In this document: positions 1 to 9,380 of the stretch, one piece after another | Position numbering within the stretch: the stretch's first letter is position 1 | Layout: every line of letters begins with the position of its first letter | Origin: Trifolium pratense | Taxonomy: Eukaryota > Streptophyta > Magnoliopsida > Fabales > Fabaceae | Length of the DNA: 64,000 bases | Direction of reading: 5' to 3' | Assembly (NCBI RefSeq): GCF_020283565.1 | Contig: NC_060062.1 | Span: 58,364,439 to 58,428,438, forward strand | Notes under the pieces: generated by a model | Told to the model about the DNA's origin: nothing | Seen by the model: the letters and a program-made list of their open reading frames with translations, nothing else | Database searches by the model: none | Made by a program: the position numbers and the translations under genes

Positions 1-636
1 CTTTAAGAGACCTATTTAGACTTTTTTTTCTTTAAGGGACCTATTCGGTCTTTTTTATCTTTAAGGAACCAATATGAAACAAAAAATGTCTTTAAGGGAT
101 CATCTTATTAATTAAGCCTAAAAATAATGTACCTCTTTATATAATTTATAAACTATAGGGACACTTGGTAGGGAAGATACCTACCAAAGAGTTATTTGTG
201 CCTTGAATTTCGTTTCTTGCTTGCTTGTGAGGGCTCCATGGATGATTTTGTATTCAAAGTTCATTGTACCATGTTGGGAGCTTGCATCTATATATATATA
301 CCAATTGGGCATAGTTTTATATTTTCTTTCTTTCTTTTTAAATTGGTTTGTCGAAATTGGCATTTTATTGTCAGGCTCCATTGAGCATGTTCTCCCGGCA
401 GGTTCTTTATTTTTTTTAATAGAGTTTTATGGTTTTTGTTAATTGCCATCTCCATTATAGCTAATACTAGTAACCAATCAACTGGGCTTAATTGTACCTT
501 TTCAAAACAAAAAAACTGGTCCAATTGATAATTTGTTGGCTTGCACTATTTTTTCCTTGAAAGATGGTCTTGCTAATTACTCCCTTCCTAAAATTTCATG
601 TAAAAGCAAAGATTTTTTTTAAGTTAATTGAATAAT
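1..636. other. AT-rich DNA without a gene
   Basis: No convincing coding region on either strand. The first 110 bases hold three or four imperfect copies of a short motif around CTTTAAGGGACC, probably the edge of a dispersed repeat that begins outside the window. Short open frames here have no recognisable motifs. Confidence 0.6.
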
Positions 637-765
637 GGGTTAAATATGTTTTTGGCCCCTATAGTTTCACATAATTTTCGTTTTAGTCCTTGAAGTTTGT
701 TTTCACACTATTTAGTTCCTGAAGTTTCTTCACTCAAGATTTTTAGTCCCTACTTTTAATCAAAC
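637..765 (+). repeat. One end of a dispersed legume-type repeat
   Basis: The segment starts GGGTTAAATATGTTTTTGGC and continues with alternating blocks of the type TTTAGTCCCT and GAAGTTT. I recognise this as a terminal sequence of a repeat very common in legume intergenic DNA. Only one end is visible; no inverted copy closes the element nearby, so this is a fragment or a solo end. The assignment to legumes is from memory. Confidence 0.5.
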
Positions 766-1013
766 TATTGTATACTTTCACATTTTTTAATAATCTTTTA
801 TATTCATGTTTATAATATTATAAGAACATTTCCGATAAAAATTTAGATTTTTTTAACATAAGATGAATTATTTAATGAATTTTTATGTGCAAAAAACTAA
901 AAAATTCATATTTAATTCATCTCTTGTTAAAAAAAAAAAAACTTTTGTAGCAAATATTCATATAATGTACTAAACATGACCGCAAAAAAAAAAATATTTC
1001 GAATGATATGCAC

Positions 1014-1750
1014 GAGTTGAAAGAATTGAAGTTGATCAATATATAAGTGAGATGATCCATAAATTCAGTGTTTAAAGTTTTGGGTGAATGTGTGGTATCA
1101 AAGTCACTTGTGTGGTTGTTGTGAAGCTTCCCCTTAATGACCTAATAGTGGTATCTGAGTCCGGTCTAAATTGATGAGAGAGCAATAAGTGAATGGTAGG
1201 ATCACATATGTGGAGATACTCACACTCGAGGGGAGACGTTTAAAGGTATTAAGTGTGACTTAAGTTCCACATTGATCGAAAGAGTTAAAGTTGAGCAAAC
1301 ATATATAAGTAAGATGACCCATAAACATAATGTCTTAAGGTTTTGAGTGAAAATGTGGTGTTAAAACCACTTGTGTAGTTGCTCTTAACTCAATGTGTTA
1401 ATCTAACCCAGTGAGGCCTCCCCTCAATTTCCCAACAATGCAATCAGAACCGGGTCCAAATTGTTGAGAGGGTCATGCATGAGTGGTGATGGATTATAGA
1501 TGCAGAGAGACTCACACTCTAGATGAGATGTTGAAAGGTATCAAGTGTGACTTAAGCCTCACATTGGTTGGAAGAGTTGAAGTTGATCAACATATAAAAG
1601 AATCCATAAACATAATGCATTAAGATTTTGGAAGAAGATTTTGTAAAACAATCATACAAAGTCACTTTGTATGATTGTTCTTAATCCAATATGTTGATTC
1701 AACCTGGTAAAACTCCCCCTCGATGACCCAACACAAGCTTTAGGTCCTCA
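1014..1750. repeat. Tandem TRIM-like array, about 2.7 degenerate units
   Basis: Three successive copies of a 265-290 bp unit begin near 1014, 1279 and 1572. Each contains a block like AGTTGAAGTTGATCAACATA, a block ending in CACTTGTGT and, in the first two, GTGTGACTTAAG followed by CACATTG. The first two carry a degenerate primer-binding-like site (TGGTATCTGAGTCCGG at 1149; TGCAATCAGAACCGGG at 1439), close to the TGGTATCAGAGCC used by elements primed with initiator tRNA-Met. Alternating short LTR and PBS-bearing internal blocks suggest a TRIM duplicated in tandem by unequal exchange. No protein is encoded. Confidence 0.55.
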
Positions 1751-2165
1751 CAAATGATTCAATGTGACGATGAATAGAAAAATTAACTCTATTCCACTTT
1801 TTTCTAATAGTCCAAATTGTTGTCAACCAAATAATATACGATCTTTTATGAAAGTACACCACAAAATAAAAACAAACCACTAAATTAATGAGGATGAGAT
1901 AGATTATCATTTGGTTTAGCACAACAAACTCATAATAATATTAGAACATCGAACCAAACTCGATGAAAACAAAGGAGTTAAAAGAATAAGTTTTCGAGTG
2001 AGAATAATGGTTATCACTATTGAGAATAATAAAATTATTTAAAATAAGATAGCGTAATTAGGATTTAATATTTATATTTTTGCTTAGAATATTTTAAGTT
2101 TTATTTCTTTTTTTTTATATAACATAATAATGAAGGCCTAAATCCAATAAATAAATAAATAATTG
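1751..2165. other. AT-rich DNA without a gene
   Basis: Very AT-rich sequence with short homopolymer runs and an AAATAAATAAAT stretch near 2147. No repeat boundary, RNA gene or coding signal could be supported. Confidence 0.6.
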
Positions 2166-2321
2166 GGAATCAATCTAGTCGTAACTATCCTCAATTCATC
2201 AGTTAACAAAAGTGGGCAATCCTCATAAAATTTAATCTTCTTATCCAATGTACAACCAATAGTTGTCAAAGCATTTGAGCACTTATTTGATTCTCGATTC
2301 ACATTTACATTTTAACCTCTC
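2166..2321 (-). pseudogene. RNase H-like (RVT_3 type) pseudogene, C-terminal part
   Basis: Read on the minus strand, 2299 to about 2163 gives a frame with RESNKCSNALTTIGC followed by FYEDCP and a stop after YWI. This fits the C-terminal end of the plant RNase H-like domain found after non-LTR reverse transcriptases and in stand-alone copies, where a REAN..AD.L motif carries the last catalytic aspartate; here that residue is replaced (CSNAL). A stop codon lies just upstream in the same frame. The N-terminal part is at 46062-46330 on the same strand; the Tat element inserted between them. The protein is dead: it has stops, frameshifts and lost residues. Whether it belonged to a LINE or a stand-alone gene cannot be told. 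Confidence 0.6.
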
Positions 2322-2766
2322 TGATCGTGTAGACCAGGAGAATGCGACTGCACCGGCGTTGAAGGTGGTTGAGAGCGTTGAAGACGGTTGAAACCCCTGT
2401 TGGAGCGGAGGGGGGTTGTGTACCTGCAGGCACTCTGACGCTCAAGTCAGTTTGTGTGTGAATAGGTTTTCTGTGCTAAAATATGCGTACCTTGTGAATG
2501 AAGTGGAGTCACATATATATAGCCCCCAGCGCAGGGCCAAGGCCCTTGATGGCATTAATGGCCATCAAGTGGCTGCCGGAAAACGGCTTGGAGGCCTTGA
2601 TGTGCAGTAAATGCCCATCATTCCGGTTTACGGCCGTTATGATACGTAAGAGTATCAGACCGTTGGAGGGTCGAGCACGTCTTGCGGGCTCTTCATGGCA
2701 GGCTCGTTCGGATCATGTTTGTTCGACACCCTCTAACGCTCGAGCATCTATGCTCGGCCCAGAACA
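2322..2766 (-). repeat. 3' LTR of the Tat element
   Basis: 445 bp, plus-strand ends TGATCGTGTAG and CCCAGAACA. It matches 45612-46056 with about six substitutions: four are C/T or G/A changes at CpG sites, one is in a CCG context and one is a transversion. This pattern suggests deamination of methylated cytosines. Confidence 0.93.
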
Positions 2767-2781
2767 GGAGCCCCCCAAGTT
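2767..2781 (-). other. Polypurine tract of the Tat element
   Basis: The minus strand reads AACTTGGGGGGCTCC immediately before the 3' LTR, the expected position and composition of the primer for plus-strand DNA synthesis. Confidence 0.8.
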
Positions 2782-3047
2782 GTTATGCTCGTTGATGAGG
2801 ATAATAACTTGAAGTTTGATCGATTCATCTTGTGTTTTTTAGATCTTTCAATTTGTCGAACATAATAATTTTGAGCTGGTTCGCTGTACCTTTCTTCTTT
2901 GAATTTTCGCGGTTCCCCTTGGTCAAAGTCAGGCTTTGGAAAAGGGAAGCGTTTTTTCCAAGCGGTCAACCCTAGGTATTAGTAGCCGCCTCTCGCATTT
3001 ATGGGGCGTTAGGCATCGTGTTGGGCCCTTTGGGCGGCAAGTTTCTT

Positions 3048-3055
3048 TATAAATA
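3048..3055 (+). promoter_or_regulatory. TATA box of the small antisense gene
   Basis: TATAAATA lies 57 bases before the ATG at 3105, on the strand opposite to gag-pol. A start of transcription near 3080 would give a leader of about 25 bases. The match and spacing are good, but no transcript evidence is available. Confidence 0.55.
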
Positions 3056-3104
3056 CTTGCTGCCTTTCTTTTGCCTTTCATATTTTGTGCTTTGAGTGTC
3101 AGCG

Positions 3105-3371
3105 ATGGATAAGAAGAATTCCAAGAAGGTTGCCGTTGAGAGCTTCAAGTCCCAGAGGGGAAAGAAGAGAGCTGAAGCGTCCACCGCTGTGGTGGCTCGT
3201 TCCCAGAAGGCAAAGGAGGCCAAGGTGATAATCCTCTCTTCAGAAACCTCCGACACGTCAAGCTCAGATGGGTCGGATGACTATATTGAGGAGTTCCTGA
3301 AGGCTCATAAGTTTCCAGATCTCTACCCTCCTTTCCCTCTTCCGTCAAAGGGAAATCTCAGGAGGAGGTAA
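3105..3371 (+). CDS. Small antisense protein of the Tat element, basic N-terminus and acidic C-terminus
   Basis: An 88-residue frame on the strand opposite to gag-pol. Residues 1-45 are rich in lysine and arginine (MDKKNSKKVAVESFKSQRGK is the start). A serine/acidic stretch follows (SSETSDTSSSDGSDDYIEEF), then a proline-rich end. I do not recognise a domain. A TATA box at 3048 and an AATAAA at 3482 frame it as a complete small transcription unit. Another frame running through 3362-3433 continues in a similar style and ends VDSDSEHED, so a 1-base indel near 3340-3362 may have cut off an acidic tail. The basic-plus-acidic make-up would suit a nuclear nucleic-acid or chromatin-binding protein, but that is only inference. 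The start was chosen as the first ATG after the TATA box. Confidence 0.5.
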   Translation: MDKKNSKKVAVESFKSQRGKKRAEASTAVVARSQKAKEAKVIILSSETSDTSSSDGSDDYIEEFLKAHKFPDLYPPFPLPSKGNLRRR

Positions 3372-3481
3372 GATCCAAGATGAAGCCAGCGGAGGTGTTG
3401 AAGGTTGATTCGGATTCCGAGCATGAGGATTAGATGCTCGAGTCCTTTGTAATTTTTCTTTCCTTGTACTGGCTTCCTATT

Positions 3482-3487
3482 AATAAA
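3482..3487 (+). terminator. Poly(A) signal of the small antisense gene
   Basis: AATAAA 111 bases after the stop codon at 3371, in a T-rich context followed by TTTTTATTTT. Position and context fit a plant near-upstream element. Confidence 0.45.
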
Positions 3488-4032
3488 GAACGTTTTTATT
3501 TTAAATGTTTCGAGCACCTCTTGTTTGCATTCGTGCTTTATTTTTGCTCTTAATTTAATAATGTCGTTGATTTTCCGAACGATACCGAGCGGATTACTCG
3601 AGCGAAACCAAATTCTTTCGAGCAAGCCGAAGAACGCTGTGTTCCAATTTGGTAGTTGCGGTCTTCCCCGTATTTTTGGCGAAAATATGGGATCAAATCC
3701 CGAGGATCTTGCATTTCCTTTTTGGCTGCGATTTTCTCGGGACGTGGCGTCTTGGGTTCCGCGAGATTTGCGCGAGCAGAGGGATGTGACTTGAAAGGAC
3801 GAGTCGCTTCGTTTTTCTCTCGCCACGTGTAAAGGCTATTTAAATAGCACTCGAGTGGCTATTAATTGAGATTTGAATCTCGAGGTCGTCGAGAGCCGTT
3901 GGATTTTCGCGCCTTTTCATTATTCCGGAGATTAAATCTGGGCCGCTCATTTGCCGTTGATCCGGTTCGTTGGATTAAACTGACTGTCCAGATGGGGAAT
4001 GGCGCAAAATTTCTCGTGCAGGCGTGTTCGCC
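3488..4032 (+). promoter_or_regulatory. Upstream region of the spliced antisense gene
   Basis: No coding frame supported. A G-box core CACGTG lies at 3824-3829 in the context CGCCACGTGT, followed at 3837 by a near-palindromic CTATTTAAATAG. GC content is clearly higher than in the flanks outside the nest. It separates the two antisense genes and probably holds the promoter of the second one. Confidence 0.4.
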
Positions 4033-4040
4033 TATATATA
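4033..4040 (+). promoter_or_regulatory. TATA box of the spliced antisense gene
   Basis: TATATATA followed by GGAGAG. The next 135 bases would be a pyrimidine-rich leader that runs into the first intron at 4176. It is the best TATA match in this GC-richer stretch. Confidence 0.5.
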
Positions 4041-4175
4041 GGAGAGTGGTTTTTGAAACTTTACAGTTTCTTGCTTACTCCCTCCAATCGTTTTCGCTTT
4101 CCGGGATTCTTCTGGTGATTCACACTTCGTTTGCTGCTACACTACGAGCACCTTCCTCTCGTCTCCATTAACCAA

Positions 4176-4619
4176 GTAAGTGCTTTATCCTTTAATCCTT
4201 GTAGATTTCGCTTTGGATTTTGCTTTGACCGTCTGCTTAAGTAGGACATAGTTAGTTTCTGTAGTAGGCAGTTGGTAGTGTGTTTTGTGTAGCCTGTGTA
4301 GTTTTTTGAGGGTTGTAGGTGGTGATTAACACCCTTTTCCCCCCAAATAAGGATTTTTACGCGATTTTAAGGCGAAAATTCGCTATTTTATCTACTGCCC
4401 TTTGGGTTTCCCATCAAGAACAGTGTCGAGCATATCATGCATTTTGTGCTCGGATCATTTATGAACTTGATGTTCGAAGGGATAGCCTTGTTCCTTCTTT
4501 AGTTGCTTCGCGTAACTCTTCTAAAATTTTTTGTCGAGATCCTCGCCCTTTCACTTGATTTGGCGGTGGAAGGGTGGATTTGAATGTCGAATTCACTTTT
4601 CCTTCCTCTGCTTTTTCAG
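4176..4619 (+). other. Predicted 5'-UTR intron of the antisense gene
   Basis: The donor AA/GTAAGT at 4176 is a perfect plant consensus. The acceptor is TGCTTTTTCAG/G, ending at 4619, only eight bases before the ATG at 4628. The 444-bp interval is T-rich, as plant introns are. Leader introns right before the start codon are common in plant genes. Predicted only from splice signals. Confidence 0.5.
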
Positions 4620-4627
4620 GTTCTTAA

Positions 4628-6674
4628 ATGGCTGAAGGATCTCAAAGACAAGTCTCACTTCTAGGTCAACAGCCGTCTTCTTCGGTTCGCGTACGAGCCG
4701 ACCATTCTTGGGTGGCGGATGAACCTCGGGAGACGGAGTCGATCTATAAAAATTGTGAGAGTGATATTCCGGACTCGATGTTTACGGATATCCAGACCCC
4801 TCCCACTGAAGACTTTGAAGTGCGGATCCCGACTGCTCGTCATAGGATTTGCAGTAATTGGGCGTGGGGGACCGTCCCTATGTACGAGATTGCGTTCAAA
4901 CATCTGGGAATAAGGCTACCTTTTACGGATCTCAAGGTGTCCATTTTCCGCCATCTCCACTTAGCTCCCTCCCAACTCCATCCAAACTCTTTGGCCTTTA
5001 TTAAGGCTTTTGAGATGACTGTCGAGCATCTGGGCTTGGGTCCTACCCTACCCTTGTTCTTCTACCATTTCGGCCTACAGCGAAGCTGTCCTCGGGGAGA
5101 TAAGGCGAAAGGGAAGCTCGCAAAAGGGGCTCCAACACCTGAAACCAAGCACGGATGGGTTTCTTTGAGGCAACGAAAGCGCCTCTTTGATATGTACGAG
5201 GAATCAGTGCGGGGGTTCAAATCTGTCTTTTATGGGGTTAGACCCATGACGTCGAAGGGTTGGTACAATTTTGTCCGCAGAGGACATCGTGTAGACGACC
5301 AAGGACGGGAGGTTCTTGACGAGCAGGGGCGCCCCATAGAGGAGGATTTCGCAAATTCCCCTTTTACTGGCGTAAAGAGCATTATTCTATGCCAACTGGC
5401 AAATTTGTTTTCAAGTTGGGGGAGCTTACTGCTGAGGAAAGAATGGATTACAAGAAGCTGGTGGAGTTCGTGGAAGGCCTCCCTCCTTATGTTTTGGAAG
5501 ATTCTGATGGCGAGCCTCTACTCGGGGAGGATGGTCAGAGGATGACCAGTACAAAGCTGATTGCCACAAGGGAGTTGATCGCTTGCGACACCCCGGAAAA
5601 ATTACCTGTCTTTTGGAGTATGCTCGCAGTTTACTTTTATTTATCTTTATGCTTTGTCCTTTACTTTGCGCGTTCTGATTTTTATTACTAACATGTCTTG
5701 TTTTGTTTACTAACTGCTGTTCGCATTTCCGTGCAGGTAAGATGTCTAGTGCTGCAGCTGCTCTTCGACAAGCTCGTGCGGCTAAAAACAAGAGAGAAGC
5801 GAGCAGCACAATGACGACCTCTTCTGCTCAACAGTCTCCGACCATTTCTGCCGCGGATCGCTCCAAGAGGATTCGGTTAAGTGGGGAGGAGGACACTTCT
5901 TCCCATCGGGAGCAGGAGGTTGTGGACCTCGACGGTCAGGATGATTCTTCAAATCCCGGCCCTCACAGGTTGACTCCTGGTGCTCCCGCCGAGGATTTTG
6001 TGCTTCCTCCTATCTATGCTCATGGTCCTTTGCTGGATGGGAGGACTAAAGTGAAGATCAACCCAGCAGACGAGGCAATCCTTACGGACATAGGTCCCGA
6101 AGCTCTCCGAAGTGAGATCGCCACTCAATCTATGGCCTTGCTCAAATTAATTGAGGTGGCTACGTTCTTGAATGGCCGCGAGTGCAAGTATCTGGCTGAG
6201 AGGGATGACGCTCGTAAGGCGCTGTTAGGGGTGGAGCGTAGGCTTGCAGAATCCGAGGCCTCCTGTGAGCGTTATAGAGAAGAGCACAAGACTCTCTCAT
6301 CCAATCTCAAGGAAACGGAGGATAGGCTCAAGACCTTGTCGGAGGAGAAGGACGGCATACAGATAGAGGTTGAGGGGCTGAAGGCCAAGATCAACGAGCT
6401 AGAGGAGAAGCTGGTGTGTCAGCAAGCATCTGGAATGATCGAGGAGGAAGAGAAAGAGGTCGACCCTCAAGGGGACTATGCCTCTTCCAGTCGCGCAGCC
6501 CTGATTGCAAAGATTCAAGAGTATGAATCCAATATGGTCGCTGCAGCTTCCTTCAGTTTTAACAACGCCATTGCCCAGCTTCGGATCCTCAATCCCAACT
6601 TAGGCGAGGAAGGCCTGAACGAAGAGAAAGAAGTCCGTGATGGCCAGATTTGCTCCCCTCCTCCTACTGATTAG
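4628..6674 (+). pseudogene. Spliced antisense gene of the Tat element: Transposase_28-like N-terminus, coiled-coil C-terminus
   Basis: The frame opens at an ATG in good context (AAATGGC). Exon 1 (4628-5617) resembles the plant 'putative gypsy-type transposon' (Transposase_28) family: WAWGTVPMYEIAFKHLGIRL, then LPLFFYHFGLQ and GWYNFV. Near 5345 the frame jumps by one base: EEDFANS in one frame, FPFYWRKEHYSMPTGKF in the next, so a 1-nt deletion has broken it. Exon 2 (5737-6674) gives an S/A-rich linker, an acidic patch and a long heptad-rich helix around 6214-6420 (ERRLAESEASCERY, LKAKINELEEKL). With the intron removed and one base restored the length is a whole number of codons, about 642 residues. 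Such antisense ORFs are known in Tat lineages; their function is unknown. The gene converges on pol, whose 3' end is at 7311. Confidence 0.65.
5618..5736 (+). other. Coding intron of the antisense gene
   Basis: Donor A/GTATGC at 5618 and acceptor TTCCGTGCAG/G ending at 5736. A perfect branch-point motif TACTAAC is at 5708-5714, about 25 bases before the acceptor. Splicing joins tgg-a to gt-aag-atg and keeps the frame (W-S-K-M-S-S). The interval is T-rich and closes the exon 1 frame if it is not removed. Confidence 0.65.
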
Positions 6675-7310
6675 ATATTTATGTACTTATTTGATTTGCT
6701 TGGGCTTTGTGTTCGCCCTTTTTGGTTTGTACACTTTGATAGTTTACGATCCTTGTGATCGTTTTATTTCATTTCGCACTTTAAATTATTTACTTGCTCG
6801 CTTTTCACCTTTTATCTTTGCGTTTAGACTTAGGTTTTACGCGACAATTTTTGTGCAATGTTTTTCCTTTCGTTCGTAGCTTTAACTTAGACAATTTTCC
6901 AAACATTCTATACGCCGAGCTATTCGTATCTTCGCGCTAGTGTGTGTTTGGACGGTGGTCATCGTTATGATAGCTAGTACCATTGATGCCGAGCTTAGAA
7001 GGTGCGGGGAACCATTCTAAGTGTTTGGAGATGTTTATCCAAACTAGTAACGAGGAGAGGGGCTGTTGTTAAGCTTTCCTCCTCGAGGTGTGAACATCCC
7101 ATCGCGAGCTGGGGTTCTACCGGGCGTGTACTGCGACGATGGCGTTCCGTGGTCTAGAACTTTCCTCGCCAACATCATCGAGCCCCAATGTCTCGACTCT
7201 GTTTTATATTTTAAGATTCATGCCCGTACCTAAGCACTCCTTCGTTGTATAGGCGTGCTTCTCATGGACGAAGACACAGCCTTCGTCGAGGGATAGCTTT
7301 TAAGCTCCCC
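6675..7310. other. Tail-to-tail spacer between antisense gene and pol
   Basis: No coding frame. It contains the 3' UTR of the antisense gene and, on the other strand, the sequence after the pol stop at 7311. No clear AATAAA was seen for either transcript. Motifs with CGAGC and CTCGAG are frequent. Confidence 0.5.
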
Positions 7311-8057
7311 TCAACTGTAGTATTGTTTGAGCTTTTCGGCATTCCAAGGTCGGGGAATTTCTTTTCCATAAAGGTCTTCCAAGTAATAAGCACCGTTTTC
7401 GGTTTTGGCTCGGACTCGATAAGGTCCTTCCCAATTTGCCGCGAGTTTGCCCTCGCGGGAGTCTTTTTGATTACGTCGTAGTACTAGTGTACCAACGTCG
7501 AATTCTCGCTTGATGACCTTTTTATCGTGCCGTTTTGCTATTTTTTGTTTCAAAGTTGCTTCTCGGAGGGCCGCGCCGTCCCGGAGTTCTTCCAAGAGGT
7601 CGAGCTCCTCTTTGAGCATTTCATGGTTGTCTTCCCCTTCGAGGGGTATTTCCGTTCGGAAGGAGGATGCCCCAGTTTCTACTGGAATTACGGCCTCTGT
7701 TCCGTATGTTAATCGGAAAGGCGTTTCTCCCGTCATAGAATGTGGAGTTGTTCGGTATGACCAGAGTACGCTATGTAGTTCTTCTGTCCATTTCCCCTTC
7801 GCTTCGTCCAATCTCCTTTTAAGTCCTCGTAATATAACCTTGTTCGCGGCCTCGGCTTGGCCGTTTGTTTGAGGGTGTTCGACAGAGGTGAAATGCTGAG
7901 TTGTGCCTATCTTTGCCATAAACTCTCGCACTTTCTTGTCTGTGAATTGGGTCCCGTTATCTGTAATGACAACTTGAGGGATCCCAAATCTCGCAAGTAT
8001 ATTGCGTTTGAAGAATCACAGCACATTGAATGTTGTGATGCTGGCGAGAGGTTCGAC
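7311..8057 (-). pseudogene. Tat integrase, C-terminal part of the core and C-terminal domain
   Basis: The minus strand gives GIPQVVITDNGTQFTD (second catalytic aspartate), EHPQTNGQAEAANK (catalytic glutamate), WSYRTTPHSMTGETPFRLTYG and a C-terminal domain with WEGPYRV, ending KLKQYYS before the stop. Integrase joins the cDNA to target DNA in the nucleus. No chromodomain is present, as expected for Tat. One TGA interrupts the frame near 8020. The N-terminal part lies at 17472-17881; Copia A inserted between them, duplicating TCGAC. The pol end lies tail-to-tail with the antisense gene. Confidence 0.85.
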
Positions 8058-9366
8058 TGTTGGTGTAAGCCCTAGAGGCCAATTATTTATAATTGCATGA
8101 TACTTGTATTGGATAATTTACTTATTAAATAAAGGCTTTTCTTTATTATGTTTATGTGTTAAATAATAATAGAGTCCCTAGAATAGTAAGTTCATTGAAT
8201 GGAACGTTAAGTGTGACTTAATCGTGAGAGTTCATTACACATAAGAACACTATTCTTAAAACATCCGTAGTCGAGCTTTAATATGAATTGGGATAACATC
8301 AAAACATAGAGACTATTATGTTGGTAGACTGATGATCACATCTCACGGATCATAGATAAAGAGTTATCAAGTCTTCACATAGATATAAATATTAAGAGTA
8401 ATATTTATATCGGATTGACCCACCATGAGAATACTACATAGTATGTTATGAAAAGTCATAGGATATTCTCATAGTGATAAGTGGTGTATTCCACCCTTCG
8501 ACCTGAAATCACTATGTTCCCTAGATGTAGGAGTGTAGTACTTTGTCGCCATTCAAAGTTATCCGTAACAGGATGACTATAAAGTTGGTTGATGGGTATT
8601 CCACGAATCATGCTGAGGGACATGAGTGACCTAGATGGAATTTACCCCTCCTACATAACAGGAGATATGTCTATGGGCCCAATATTGAACTTAACAAGGG
8701 TGACGTACTATGCCTTGTGTTCAATATAGACATAAGGGTAAAAGGGTAATTATACACATGAGTTTTATCACGGAAAGGTTTGTCAGATCACGTGACATTC
8801 TTGTGACTTGGGTAGCAGTGATGTGTTGCTAGATACCGCTCACTGTTTATAATATTAAGAATAATATTTTTGCCAACGTTATAAGAACCTACAGGGTCAC
8901 ACACATAAGGACAGTCGATATGGAAGAAATAAGTAAGACTTATTTTGAGGGTGCGATTAGTGAAAAACGGTTTTGGGCTTAAGAAGACCAAACACCGTTT
9001 GGCCCAACTGACCACACAAGAAACTCTATAAATAAGAAGCTTGTGTAGTTCAGTGAGAGCTTGTTTTTTTCACAATTCGTTTTTCAGAGAAACCTTAAAA
9101 GCTCTGAAACCCTAACCGCACTTCCTAAGCCTTCATCTTGTAGCAGCTAGCACTGAAAGTTGAAGACCTGTTCGTGTGGACTAGCTAGAGGTGCTGCCGT
9201 CGTGTGGTGCTTGTGATCAACGAATAGAAGCAAAGAGTTTGCTGTTTCAGTTCACCAAAAGGTATAACGTTTAACCCTGATCATGACCATTCGCAAGGAT
9301 CCATTGAAGGAAAAATTTAAAATTCCGCTGCGTTTTACACTCTGTTTTAAACACGATTTTCCTTCA
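8058..9366 (+). repeat. 5' LTR of Copia A
   Basis: 1309 bp. A TATA box TATAAATA lies at 9027-9034 and an AATAAA-containing stretch near 8135. Compared with the 3' copy it keeps the original sequence around 8990-9022, where the 3' LTR has a replaced patch. Confidence 0.93.
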
Positions 9367-9367
9367 G

Positions 9368-9380
9368 TGGTATCAGAGCC
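9368..9380 (+). other. Primer-binding site of Copia A
   Basis: TGGTATCAGAGCC two bases after the LTR end, complementary to the 3' end of initiator tRNA-Met, the usual Copia primer. Confidence 0.9.

Noticed and set aside
2416..2812. Plus-strand frames in the Tat LTRs (also 45706-46168)
   Set aside because: They lie within the LTR on the strand opposite to transcription, recur in both LTRs with no conserved domain, and are best explained by the higher GC content.
3866..4171. 101-residue plus-strand frame between the two antisense genes
   Set aside because: It overlaps the TATA box and leader of the spliced gene, has no recognisable motif, and ends at the leader-intron donor; more likely promoter/UTR sequence.
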